Origin: an uncultured Croceitalea sp.
Lineage (GTDB): Bacteria > Bacteroidota > Bacteroidia > Flavobacteriales > Flavobacteriaceae
Reading direction: 5' to 3'
Assembly (NCBI GenBank): GCA_947503285.1
Contig: CANNDD010000012.1
Span: forward strand, 1-64,000
DNA length: 64,000 nucleotides
The notes under the pieces were generated by a model. The model did not search any database, was not told the DNA's origin, and saw nothing but the letters and a program-made list of their open reading frames with translations. The position numbers and the translations under genes are program-made. Below, one piece after another: positions 34,226 through 42,452 of the stretch (its first letter is position 1; each line of letters begins with the position of its first letter).

Positions 34226-34489
34226 TTAGTTCTTTTTCTGGTTAGGATTCAATAAGATGGCATAAATCTGAATGCCCAGACCAATTAAAATCAGGGTAGG
34301 TGCCAATCGAATTCTTCTAAAACTATAGATTTCAGGATTAAAGACATTGGGATCGTCACTGCCACCACCTGCCATTAAAATGAACCCTAAAGCAATCAAT
34401 GCCAGTCCGATAAATAGAAAAGTATAGTTTTTCTTCTGAAATATAAATTCCATCTTAGGTTTTTGCTCTGTCTTATTTTTCTTACTCAT
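34226..34489 (-). CDS. DUF3098 two-helix membrane protein
   Basis: An 87-residue protein with a basic start (SKKNKTEQKPK), a first helix YTFLFIGLALIALGFILMAGG, a GGSDDPNVFNPEIYSFRRI loop and a second helix LAPTLILIGLGIQIYAILL. This is the DUF3098 family, found next to ftsX in Bacteroidota. It lies 23 nt after ftsX and 3 nt before uppP. A role in cell division or envelope is inferred only from position. Confidence 0.88.
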   Translation of the reverse strand: MSKKNKTEQKPKMEFIFQKKNYTFLFIGLALIALGFILMAGGGSDDPNVFNPEIYSFRRIRLAPTLILIGLGIQIYAILLNPNQKKN

Positions 34490-34512
34490 AACGTAAAATT
34501 TACAAACTTGTT

Positions 34513-35391
34513 TTAATAATAGAGATCATCCGTTCTCAAGTTAAGGAATCGTTGGGTGGCAAAATACGTGCTGACATAAGAAATCAACATACCCAAAGTA
34601 AATACCCCGACAAAGAGAACAAGCAGCACTGTAGTATCTTGAAATAAGTTCAATTCAGGGAAATTGGTATTTACATAATATAAAACCATAGCCAAGGCCA
34701 AGAGCGCCACTACGGAGCCCAACAAGCCCAATTTTAGGTTGGTCGCGATAAATGGTTTTCTGATAAACTTTTTTGTTGCCCCGACCATTTGCATCGTTTT
34801 GATGATAAACCGTTTGGAATAAATGGAAAGCCTTATCGAACTATTGATCAACAATACCGCGATAACCGTAAAAACGGCACTGGCGACCAAGATCCATAAC
34901 CCCAATCGCCTCACGTTATCCGTTAATAATGAAATCAAGGGTTTGTCGTAGCTGACCTCATCAACATAGGTTTTGGTAGAAAGCGAAGAGGCTATTTCCT
35001 CTATTTGTTCCGGAGATACGAAATCAGCCTTTAAGTTGACATCTACCGAATTTTTGAGTGGATTATACCCTAAAAACTCTTGAAAATTCTCCCCAATATC
35101 CTCGCTGTACTGTTCCGCGGCATCTTCTTTAGAAACAAAGATCGCGGATTTGGTGTAATCTGCCAAGGTTAAGCTCTTTTGTAGTTGATCTATCTCAACA
35201 GGTTTGGCATTATCTTTCAAGAACACCGATATCGTGATTTTTTCTTTAAAATGGTCGCCCAATTTCTTGGTATTGAGCACCAACATGCCCAAAATCCCCA
35301 ATAAAAAAAGAACTAGCGCAATGCTCAAGACCACCGAGAAATACGATGAGATCAATCTTCTTCTTTGATATCGTTCAATATATTGCGCCAT
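34513..35391 (-). CDS. ftsX: Cell division protein FtsX
   Basis: A 292-residue inner-membrane permease-like protein. TM1 at about 20-42, a periplasmic domain of about 130 residues, and three C-terminal helices form the FtsX layout; SIRLSIYSKRFIIKTMQMVGATKKFI is the conserved juxtamembrane stretch. With FtsE, an ATPase not in this window, it controls septal wall hydrolases. First gene of the ftsX-DUF3098-uppP-truB operon, divergent from leuS with a 164-bp gap. Confidence 0.93.
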   Translation of the reverse strand: MAQYIERYQRRRLISSYFSVVLSIALVLFLLGILGMLVLNTKKLGDHFKEKITISVFLKDNAKPVEIDQLQKSLTLADYTKSAIFVSKEDAAEQYSEDIGENFQEFLGYNPLKNSVDVNLKADFVSPEQIEEIASSLSTKTYVDEVSYDKPLISLLTDNVRRLGLWILVASAVFTVIAVLLINSSIRLSIYSKRFIIKTMQMVGATKKFIRKPFIATNLKLGLLGSVVALLALAMVLYYVNTNFPELNLFQDTTVLLVLFVGVFTLGMLISYVSTYFATQRFLNLRTDDLYY

Positions 35392-35555
35392 AATGCAAAA
35401 TCGATGTGTAAAAATAGAAAAGTAAATCGGTTTTAAAGGGATTACCCCTATTTTTGCGCATTAGAAAAACCACGTTGTGGTCGATGCAAGTTGGGTCTGG
35501 GAATGAGGGAACAACTGCTATCTTGTTTAAGATTAGATAAAAAAAGCAAGCTTCT

Positions 35556-38500
35556 ATGAACTACGATTTTAAGGAAATCGAAAAAAAATGGCAAGGGTAC
35601 TGGGCAAAGCATGAAACCTTTAAAGCCCATAATGATTCCGATAAGCCAAAATACTACACACTTTCCATGTTTCCTTACCCTTCTGGGGCCGGTTTGCACG
35701 TCGGGCATCCGTTGGGGTATATTGCCGGGGATATCTACGCCCGATATAAAAGGCACAAGGGTTTTAATGTATTGCACCCGATGGGCTATGATTCGTTCGG
35801 ATTACCGGCTGAGCAGTACGCGATCCAGACCGGGCAGCATCCTGCCATTACCACTGAAACCAATATCAATCGTTATCGAGAGCAATTGGATAGGTTGGGT
35901 TTTTCATTTGATTGGAGTAGGGAGGTACGTACTTCTGACCCTAAATACTACAAATGGACCCAATGGGTTTTTATCCAACTCTTTAATTCTTGGTATAATA
36001 CCGATACCGATAAAGCAGAAGGAATCAATACTTTGACGGCCATTTTTGAAAATGAGGGTAACTTGACGGTGAATGCGGTATGTGATGATGATACGCCTGG
36101 GTTTTCTGCGGATGATTGGAAGCAATTCTCTAAAACCGAACAAGAAAAAATCCTTTTAAAATACCGATTGACCTATTTGGCCGCTGCTGAGGTGAACTGG
36201 TGCCCAGCTTTGGGCACGGTCTTGGCCAATGACGAAATCGTGAATGGGGTCTCTGAACGTGGGGGGCATCCGGTTATCCGTAAAAAAATGACCCAATGGA
36301 TGATGCGGATTACAGCTTACGCACAACGACTATTGGATGGGTTGGATACCATTGATTGGCCACAACCTCTGAAAGACTCACAAACCAATTGGATCGGGCG
36401 CTCTGAGGGGGCTTCCGTTATCTTTAAAGTCCTCTCCCCAACCCCCTCCGAGGGAGGGGGAGTTTATTCTCGACTAACTGGGGATTCCTCTATGATTGGG
36501 GTTTTGTTGGAGCGCGCCAAAGAAATGCGCAAGAATCCAACGCCGGCTGAAGATAGCCTATGGCAGGCTTTGCGAAACAAAAACTTGGATGTTAAGTTCA
36601 GAAGACAACATCCAATACATAAATATATCGTTGACTTTGTTTCTTTAGAAAAGAATCTGATTATTGAGGTAGATGGTGAAATCCACCAATATCAGCTAAA
36701 CGAAGATGCCGAACGCCAATTATTATTGGAGCAGAAAAAAGGTTTTAAGGTGATTCGTTTTACCAATAACGAAGTATTGGAAAACATTGAGGGTGTCATC
36801 TCAAAAATTAAAGGGCATTTAGACTCCCCCTCCTTAGGAGGGGGTTGGGGGGAGGACCCTTCACAAAGTGAAATCGAAGTATTCACCACCCGCCCCGATA
36901 CCATCTTCGGAGTGTCGTTCATGACCTTGGCTCCCGAGCATGAGTTGGTGGCTAAAATTACTACCGCAGAACAAAAAGCTGAGGTTGAAGCGTATATTGA
37001 GGCCACGGCAAAACGTTCAGAACGTGATCGTATGGCCGATGTCAAGACCATCTCAGGGGCCTTTACCGGGGCCTATGCCGAGCATCCTTTTTCCAAAGCG
37101 CCCATTCCAATCTGGATTGGGGATTATGTGTTGGCCGGTTATGGCACCGGAGCAGTGATGTCGGTACCCTGTGGCGATCAGCGCGACTATGATTTTGCAA
37201 AACATTTCGACATCGATATTCCCAATATTTTTGAAGGGGTCGATATTTCAGAGGAAGCTTTTGCAGACAAGGAAAAAACGATTATCGCCAATTCAGATTT
37301 CTTGAATGGATTATCGTATAACAAGGCAGTAAAACGCGCTATTTTCGAGTTGGAACAATTGGGCCAAGGTAAGGGCAAGGTGAACTATCGCCTTCGCGAT
37401 GCAGTATTTAGTCGCCAACGGTATTGGGGGGAACCTTTTCCCGTCTATTACGATGCGAACGGAATGCCCCAGATGATAGCGGATGAACATTTACCCATTG
37501 AGCTTCCCGAAGTCGAAAAATACCTTCCGACTGAAACGGGGGAACCCCCTTTGGGTAATGCCACGAATTGGGCTTGGGATACTAATACGAACAAAGTGGT
37601 CTCCAACGATTTGGTCACCCCGAGCGCAGTCGAAGGGTCAAACAACGGAATCTACCCCTTGGAATTGAACACCATGCCGGGTTGGGCGGGAAGCTCACAG
37701 TACTTTAACCGCTATATGGATCCCCATAATGATAAGGCTATTTATTCAGAGGAGGCCGTCAATTATTGGGAAGATGTAGACCTGTACATTGGTGGTAGCG
37801 AACATGCCACAGGGCACTTATTATACAGCCGTTTTTGGCAAAAGTTCTTGTTTGACCGGGGTATTGCACCAAAAGAGGAGTTTGCCAGAAAATTAATCAA
37901 TCAGGGGATGATTACAGGGACCAGTGCCTTTGCAAATCAGGGATATGTAACGGGTTATAAAACTGAGAACGGTTTTGAGGGAAAGAGAGCATCTAATGTC
38001 ATTTTTCTATTGAAGCAGAATGAAAATGGCAAAAAGGATAAGTTCCAGTATTCCAACAACGATGTCAAATATGTTTTTTTTAGTTCTGATTATGAATATA
38101 TTGAGGAATATAAAAAAGGGGAGTTTGCTGCCCCATTTAATCAGGTAATTCCTCATCGTTTTGATGTTGGTTTTGTAGAAAATAATATCTTAAATATCGA
38201 GGGATATGCTTCGAACCATGATTCGTTCAAAGATTCATTATTTGTTGTTCCTGGAGGGTTTTGGTTAAATGGTAAGTTTACTGAACTTTTTGAGGGCAAG
38301 TCAAGAGTATTTGTTACACGACCTGAAGTCGAAAAAATGTCCAAATCCAAATACAATGTGGTGAATCCCGATGCGATTTGTGATGAATATGGGGCCGATA
38401 GTCTGCGACTTTATGAAATGTTCTTGGGCCCGTTAGAGCAGTCTAAACCTTGGAACACCGCAGGTATCACGGGAGTACATTCGTTTTTGAAAAAACTATG

Positions 38501-39029
38501 GCGTTTGTACCATTCCGGCTCGAACGGGGCATTCCACGTAGCAGACTCCCCTTCTTTGGAGGGGTTGGGGGAGGCTTTCAAGACCTTACATAAGACCATC
38601 AAAAAAGTAGAGGAAGATATTGAGAACTTCAGTTTTAATACTTCGGTATCTACTTTTATGATTTGTGTCAATGAACTGACGGCCCAAAAATGTACCAGCA
38701 AGGCCATTCTAGAACCTTTGGCCATTTTGGTTTCACCGTACGCACCGCATATTGCCGAAGAACTTTGGGAAAAGATGGGGCATCAAACCTCTATTGCCGA
38801 AGCCCCTTTTCCTAAATTTGAAGCAAAGTACCTCGTGGAAAGCAGTAAAGAATACCCTATTTCCTTTAATGGTAAAATGCGATTTACCCTAGAACTATCG
38901 TTAGATTTAAATAAAGATGAACTAGAGGCTGCCGTAATGGCCCATGAAAAAACACAGGCGCAATTAGCTGGCCGTACGCCCAAAAAGATAATTGTCGTAC
39001 CTGGGAAAATCGTAAATATCGTAGGGTAG
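35556..39029 (+). CDS. leuS: Leucyl-tRNA synthetase with in-frame DUF559 insertion
   Basis: A 1157-residue cytosolic class I synthetase charging tRNA-Leu; Bacteroidota homologues are roughly 920-950. The HVGH motif lies in PYPSGAGLHVGHPLGY (near 45-58), the editing-domain TTRPDT at 444-449 and KMSKS at about 927. Residues 292-434 are foreign: a DUF559 (Vsr-like, PD-(D/E)xK type) endonuclease domain bounded by inverted palindromic repeats, placed in a loop just before the editing motif. A dispersed spacer repeat encodes VTPSAVEG near residue 690, and a solo palindromic repeat encodes DSPSLEGLGE near 997-1006. The segment about 795-920 before KMSKS also reads unlike other family members. The frame stays open throughout and the catalytic motifs are intact, so the gene is probably functional. 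Confidence 0.93.
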   Translation: MNYDFKEIEKKWQGYWAKHETFKAHNDSDKPKYYTLSMFPYPSGAGLHVGHPLGYIAGDIYARYKRHKGFNVLHPMGYDSFGLPAEQYAIQTGQHPAITTETNINRYREQLDRLGFSFDWSREVRTSDPKYYKWTQWVFIQLFNSWYNTDTDKAEGINTLTAIFENEGNLTVNAVCDDDTPGFSADDWKQFSKTEQEKILLKYRLTYLAAAEVNWCPALGTVLANDEIVNGVSERGGHPVIRKKMTQWMMRITAYAQRLLDGLDTIDWPQPLKDSQTNWIGRSEGASVIFKVLSPTPSEGGGVYSRLTGDSSMIGVLLERAKEMRKNPTPAEDSLWQALRNKNLDVKFRRQHPIHKYIVDFVSLEKNLIIEVDGEIHQYQLNEDAERQLLLEQKKGFKVIRFTNNEVLENIEGVISKIKGHLDSPSLGGGWGEDPSQSEIEVFTTRPDTIFGVSFMTLAPEHELVAKITTAEQKAEVEAYIEATAKRSERDRMADVKTISGAFTGAYAEHPFSKAPIPIWIGDYVLAGYGTGAVMSVPCGDQRDYDFAKHFDIDIPNIFEGVDISEEAFADKEKTIIANSDFLNGLSYNKAVKRAIFELEQLGQGKGKVNYRLRDAVFSRQRYWGEPFPVYYDANGMPQMIADEHLPIELPEVEKYLPTETGEPPLGNATNWAWDTNTNKVVSNDLVTPSAVEGSNNGIYPLELNTMPGWAGSSQYFNRYMDPHNDKAIYSEEAVNYWEDVDLYIGGSEHATGHLLYSRFWQKFLFDRGIAPKEEFARKLINQGMITGTSAFANQGYVTGYKTENGFEGKRASNVIFLLKQNENGKKDKFQYSNNDVKYVFFSSDYEYIEEYKKGEFAAPFNQVIPHRFDVGFVENNILNIEGYASNHDSFKDSLFVVPGGFWLNGKFTELFEGKSRVFVTRPEVEKMSKSKYNVVNPDAICDEYGADSLRLYEMFLGPLEQSKPWNTAGITGVHSFLKKLWRLYHSGSNGAFHVADSPSLEGLGEAFKTLHKTIKKVEEDIENFSFNTSVSTFMICVNELTAQKCTSKAILEPLAILVSPYAPHIAEELWEKMGHQTSIAEAPFPKFEAKYLVESSKEYPISFNGKMRFTLELSLDLNKDELEAAVMAHEKTQAQLAGRTPKKIIVVPGKIVNIVG
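36429..36464. repeat. Left inverted repeat of the DUF559 insertion in leuS
   Basis: A 36-nt, C/G-rich palindromic repeat with an internal CCCCCTCC-GAG-GGAGGGGG hairpin (from about 36442). Compared with the reverse complement of the right copy it matches at 32 of 36 positions by manual alignment. In the leuS frame it encodes LSPTPSEGGG. Confidence 0.9.
36465..36821 (+). mobile_element. DUF559 endonuclease domain embedded in leuS
   Basis: Within the leuS frame, residues about 304-422 form a full DUF559 domain: ERAKEMRKNPTPAEDSLWQ, FRRQHPIHKYIVDF, LIIEVDGEIHQYQ with the E-x-D core, and GFKVIRFTNNEVL. An internal ATG (36492, residue 313) could start a free version. DUF559 proteins belong to the Vsr/restriction-like nuclease fold. 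The unit with both repeats is 36429-36857, 429 nt, exactly 143 codons. It lacks intein splicing motifs and group I/II intron features, so it probably stays in the synthetase as an added domain (inference). Confidence 0.85.
36822..36857. repeat. Right inverted repeat of the DUF559 insertion in leuS
   Basis: A 36-nt inverted copy of the left repeat. Its core CCCCCTCCT-T-AGGAGGGGG is a perfect hairpin with 9-bp arms. In frame it encodes DSPSLGGGWGED. Same orientation as the solo copy at 38544. Confidence 0.9.
37610..37640. repeat. Dispersed Flavobacteria spacer repeat inside leuS
   Basis: The stretch beginning GGTCACCCCGAGCGCAG and ending TCGAAGGGTC is a near-consensus copy of a short repeat common between genes of Flavobacteriaceae (from memory). 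Here it is read in frame as VTPSAVEG in a loop of LeuS. Confidence 0.7.
38544..38576. repeat. Solo copy of the palindromic repeat inside leuS
   Basis: A 33-nt copy of the repeat that bounds the DUF559 unit, in the same orientation as the right copy and without a nuclease. It is read in the same repeat frame (DSPSLEGLGE) in the linker before the KTLHKTIKKVEEDIENF helix. Confidence 0.88.
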
Positions 39030-39111
39030 TGATAAACCGCCCTATCTACTATTTTAATTTGGGTTCGATGTAATGGTAAGTCTAAAAGGAAACAAATGTC
39101 AGCAAAAATAG

Positions 39112-39165
39112 ACAGTTGTCACCCTGAACGCACGCCTACCTATAAGGCGGGCTCAATCGATATTG
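39112..39165. repeat. Decayed dispersed repeat downstream of leuS
   Basis: GTCACCCTGAACGCACGC followed by GCCTACC/GGCGGGC-like half-palindromes resembles degenerate copies of the spacer repeat seen inside leuS. It lies in the 243-bp gap between leuS and the SemiSWEET gene. Confidence 0.45.
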
Positions 39166-39272
39166 GTTTATAAATCGCTTTAAGCCAAATTAATGATGGG
39201 TTTCTTAGGTAGAACTTATCTTATTTAACCGAATTTGCTGAACTAGCTTCGGCAAACCTTAACCTTATAACT

Positions 39273-39527
39273 ATGGAGAAAATCGAGATTTTGGGTTTGA
39301 TTGCCGCGGCATTGACCACTTCTGCTTTTGTTCCTCAAGTCTATAAAGCTTGGCGGCATAAATCCACCAAAGATATTTCCTTAACAATGTACCTTGTTTT
39401 TCTAATCGGTATCGTGTTGTGGTTAATATATGGCATCGCCATCAACAGTTTGAGCGTTGCGGTTGCCAATGGGGTGACGATTGTGCTTGCCTTGGCGATA
39501 GTCATTGCAAAAATTAAATTTAAATAG
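39273..39527 (+). CDS. SemiSWEET-type sugar transporter
   Basis: An 84-residue inner-membrane protein with three helices, the size of bacterial SemiSWEETs, which work as homodimers to move sugars. The PQ-loop motif is in TSAFVPQVYKAWRHKSTKDIS (about 17-37), and the third helix ANGVTIVLALAIVIA has the conserved Asn. It stands alone between leuS and ald with AT-rich flanks; substrate unknown. Confidence 0.88.
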   Translation: MEKIEILGLIAAALTTSAFVPQVYKAWRHKSTKDISLTMYLVFLIGIVLWLIYGIAINSLSVAVANGVTIVLALAIVIAKIKFK

Positions 39528-39666
39528 CATCTCTCATTGAGGGGTATAAATAATTTTTTTATAAAATTTAATTCAACACCCCTATTTTTTAGGGGGTATA
39601 TTAATATAAAATGATATTATTTTTAATTTTACCCCTAAAATTATATGCACTATCCCATAAGATTCC

Positions 39667-39674
39667 TATTTTTG
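39667..39674 (+). promoter_or_regulatory. -7 promoter box of ald
   Basis: TATTTTTG is an exact TAnnTTTG box 35 bp before the ald ATG. The AT-rich region before it contains CCCCTA and TAGGGG half-sites (39577-39596 and again near 39641), possibly operators. Confidence 0.55.
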
Positions 39675-39708
39675 TCACATATGTAAATTATAATTCAATA
39701 CCACAAAG

Positions 39709-40812
39709 ATGATTGTAGGGGTACCTAAAGAAATTAAGAACAACGAAAGTCGGGTCGGTATGACACCTGCCGGAGTTTTCGAATTGGTAAAAAACGGCCA
39801 TACCGTATACGTACAATCAGGTGCTGGTGAAGGTAGCGGCTTTTTCAATAGCGATTACCAACAAGTAGGTGCTACCATTTTAGATACCATCGGTCAGGTT
39901 TACGCGTTAAGCGAAATGATAGTTAAGGTCAAAGAACCTATAGCAGAAGAGTATGAATTAATACAAGAGGGTCAAATTGTGTTTACCTACTTTCATTTTG
40001 CCTCGAGTGAAGCTTTGACGAGGGCCATGATGAGACAAAAAGGAATTTGTATCGCTTATGAAACGGTAGAAGACGAAGACGGCACATTGCCTTTATTGAC
40101 CCCGATGTCTGAGGTTGCGGGGCGTATGGCTATACAACAAGGCGCCAAATATCTCGAAAAACCCAAAAAAGGAAAAGGGGTACTGCTAGGCGGTGTACCG
40201 GGTGTCGCGCCAGGTAAGGTATTGGTTTTAGGGGCTGGTACCGTTGGTATTCAAGCCGCAAAAATGGCAGCAGGTTTAGGGGCCCATGTCACTATTATGG
40301 ATATTAATATGAAACGTTTGCGCCATGTGAACGATATAATGCCCCCTCACGTAGTAACCGAATTTTCGAACGAATTCAACATTAGAAAGCATATTAAAAC
40401 GCACGATTTGATTATCGGTGGCGTACTATTGAAAGGCGCAAAGGCCCCGAACCTTATTACGCGCGATATGTTGAAAGAGATGCATCCTGGGGTGGTTATT
40501 GTAGATGTCGCCGTAGATCAAGGAGGTTGTGTAGAAACGACCAAGGCCACTACCCACGAAGATCCTATCTATATTATCGATGATGTAGTGCATTATTGTG
40601 TAGCGAATATGCCTGGTGCAGTACCCTATACGTCAACGGTCGCCTTGACCAATGTCACCTTGCCCTATGTATTGAAATTGGCCAATAACGGTTGGCAAAG
40701 TGCTTGCAGAATGGACAAATCATTGGAAAAAGGCCTGAACATCATTGAAGGTAACATCGTTTATAAAGAAATTGCAGAGAGTTTTGACTTAACCCCATCG
40801 GTCATGGTGTAA
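39709..40812 (+). CDS. ald: Alanine dehydrogenase
   Basis: A 367-residue cytosolic NAD-dependent enzyme interconverting L-alanine and pyruvate plus ammonia. The N-terminal MIVGVPKEIKNNESRVGMTPAG has the conserved Arg, and catalytic Lys and His lie in VKVKEP and YFHFASS; the NAD fold shows LGAGTVGIQAAKMAAGLGA. Length is typical (about 370). Transcribed alone from a good promoter and followed by hairpins at 40850-40950. Assignment firm. Confidence 0.96.
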   Translation: MIVGVPKEIKNNESRVGMTPAGVFELVKNGHTVYVQSGAGEGSGFFNSDYQQVGATILDTIGQVYALSEMIVKVKEPIAEEYELIQEGQIVFTYFHFASSEALTRAMMRQKGICIAYETVEDEDGTLPLLTPMSEVAGRMAIQQGAKYLEKPKKGKGVLLGGVPGVAPGKVLVLGAGTVGIQAAKMAAGLGAHVTIMDINMKRLRHVNDIMPPHVVTEFSNEFNIRKHIKTHDLIIGGVLLKGAKAPNLITRDMLKEMHPGVVIVDVAVDQGGCVETTKATTHEDPIYIIDDVVHYCVANMPGAVPYTSTVALTNVTLPYVLKLANNGWQSACRMDKSLEKGLNIIEGNIVYKEIAESFDLTPSVMV

Positions 40813-40851
40813 CGTACATTTTGTCAGTTCATAAAACCTTGTCAGTCCTGA

Positions 40852-40895
40852 AACGCCTAATTCAGGTATTTGGCGGGGTTTTTGCTTTTTAAAAA
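40852..40895 (+). terminator. Terminator of ald
   Basis: ACGCC pairs with GGCGG across a TAATTCAGGTATTT loop, followed by GGTTTTTGCTTTTT. A second long stem (AAAGAAAGT near 40894 with ACTTTCTTT near 40940) may add to termination. Confidence 0.6.
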
Positions 40896-40977
40896 GAAAG
40901 TTTGAGCGCTATTGCGTAGGCCTTAAGGTTTGCAAGCACTTTCTTTTTTATCTTTAATAAACTAAAAGTATAAAACT

Positions 40978-41673
40978 ATGATGGGATATTATATATTGAT
41001 CGGGGCGATAGCATTGGTCAGTTGGTTGGTGAGCAGTCGTTTGAAGAGCAAGTTCAAGCACTATTCGAAAGTACATTTGCAAAATGGAATGAGCGGTGCT
41101 GAAATCGCACAGAAAATGTTGGACGATCACGGTATTAGGGATGTGAAGGTCATTTCAACCCCCGGAATGTTGACAGATCATTACAATCCTAAAAATAAGA
41201 CGGTTAATTTAAGTGAAGGGGTCTATAACCAACGAAATGCCGCTGCCGCAGCTGTTGCCGCACACGAGGTAGGGCATGCCGTGCAACATGCACAAGCCTA
41301 CGAATGGTTGACGATGCGCTCAAGATTGGTGCCCATTGTCAGTGTCACTTCGGGCATGTCTACATGGGTAGTATTTGGTGGTTTGGCCCTAGGTGCCGCG
41401 GCGGGAGTCGGTTTTGGCTATTGGGTGGCCGTTGCTGGTTTGGTCATGATGGCTTTTGCCACGCTGTTCAGTTTTATTACACTTCCTGTAGAGTATGACG
41501 CCAGTAATCGTGCCTTGGCTTGGCTAAAACAAAAAAATGTGGTTACCCAGCAAGAATATAAAGGTTCTGAAGATGCTTTAAAGTGGGCAGCAAGAACCTA
41601 TCTGGTAGCTGCGATTGGCTCTTTGGCAACTTTGGTCTATTGGGGGCTTCAGGTTTTCGGGGGAAGGGATTAA
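40978..41673 (+). CDS. Membrane zinc metallopeptidase, YugP type
   Basis: A 231-residue inner-membrane protein of the neutral zinc metallopeptidase family (PF04298). The zinc site AAHEVGHAVQHAQ (HExxH, about 97-101) sits between an N-terminal helix and two central helices (SVTSGMSTWVVFGGLALG; YWVAVAGLVMMAFATLF), and LPVEYDASNRALAWL supplies the third acidic ligand region. Length is typical (about 225-235). The substrate is unknown. Ends in a strong terminator. Confidence 0.9.
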   Translation: MMGYYILIGAIALVSWLVSSRLKSKFKHYSKVHLQNGMSGAEIAQKMLDDHGIRDVKVISTPGMLTDHYNPKNKTVNLSEGVYNQRNAAAAAVAAHEVGHAVQHAQAYEWLTMRSRLVPIVSVTSGMSTWVVFGGLALGAAAGVGFGYWVAVAGLVMMAFATLFSFITLPVEYDASNRALAWLKQKNVVTQQEYKGSEDALKWAARTYLVAAIGSLATLVYWGLQVFGGRD

Positions 41674-41709
41674 CTTCCGTCATCCTTAATAAACAAAAGA
41701 TATCATATG

Positions 41710-41741
41710 ACCCATTTGAATTTATTCAAATGGGTTTTTTA
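41710..41741 (+). terminator. Strong terminator after the zinc peptidase gene
   Basis: ACCCATTTGAA (41710-41720), loop TTTA, TTCAAATGGGT (41725-41735), then TTTTT. Perfect 11-bp stem. Confidence 0.92.
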
Positions 41742-41765
41742 CTTTTAAAATAAAATACGGCGCTG

Positions 41766-42353
41766 TTGGAACAATACAAAAGCATATTAGGGAATATTGG
41801 AAAATACGTAACCCTTAACCAAGAGGAGACGAAGAAGTTGCTTGCGATTATCAGGACGACCAAAGTCAAAAAGCGCCAATTTATAGACCAACCGAATTAC
41901 ATCTGTCAATATCGAAACTATGTGGTGAAAGGTTCATTTCGTTCTTACTTCATCGATGGGGACGGAAAAGAACATACGGTACAGATTGCAATTGAAGATT
42001 GGTTCGTTAGCGATTTTTACAGCTATATCACACAAACCCCTGCTACACTTTTTGTTGAGGCTTTGGAAGATTCCGTCATATTGCAGATGACTTATAGCGA
42101 TATTGAAGGACTTTGCCGGGAAATTCACGGGTTGAGTGAATATTTCAGGATAACTACGGAAAGGGCATTTGCCTTTTCAAGAAAAAGGGCACTTTCCAAT
42201 CTAAGTATGAGTGCAGAAGAACGGTATTTAGAACTGTTGCAACGGTACCCTGATATTGTCAAACGTGTACCGCAAAAGGTAATCGCATCCTATCTAGGTT
42301 TTACACCTGAGTTTCTGTCCAAAATCAGAAAGAACCTTACTTCAAATACTTAA
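41766..42353 (+). CDS. Crp/Fnr-family regulator
   Basis: A 195-residue protein with a cNMP-binding beta-roll (about 20-120) and a short winged-helix end (VIASYLGFTPEFLSKIRKNL). This short Crp type with no strict cAMP site is common in Bacteroidota. The frame starts with TTG; no upstream in-frame ATG is seen, and MEQYKSILGNIGKYVTL fits the family start, so TTG is accepted. It is followed 99 bp later by the peroxiredoxin-DoxX-SRPBCC-SDR run and may regulate it (inference). Confidence 0.85.
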   Translation: MEQYKSILGNIGKYVTLNQEETKKLLAIIRTTKVKKRQFIDQPNYICQYRNYVVKGSFRSYFIDGDGKEHTVQIAIEDWFVSDFYSYITQTPATLFVEALEDSVILQMTYSDIEGLCREIHGLSEYFRITTERAFAFSRKRALSNLSMSAEERYLELLQRYPDIVKRVPQKVIASYLGFTPEFLSKIRKNLTSNT

Positions 42354-42452
42354 TCTAGTTCAAGGGTATTTCCTAAACCAGTTCATTTTTAGTGCTAGCA
42401 TATCGCCACACCTTTGTAGGGTCAATAGTGACTTTATCCAAAACAAAGTAAA

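Noticed and set aside
35448-35777. 109-residue minus-strand frame over the leuS start
   Set aside because: Shadow of leuS; no family features.
36429-36857. Intein or self-splicing intron in leuS
   Set aside because: No N-terminal Cys/Ser splice block, no terminal His-Asn motif and no intron-type RNA core; the frame simply runs through both repeats.
39540-39660. Terminator at CCCCTA-TTTTTT-TAGGGG
   Set aside because: The stem is short and the tail is not a T-run; listed only as possible operator half-sites.
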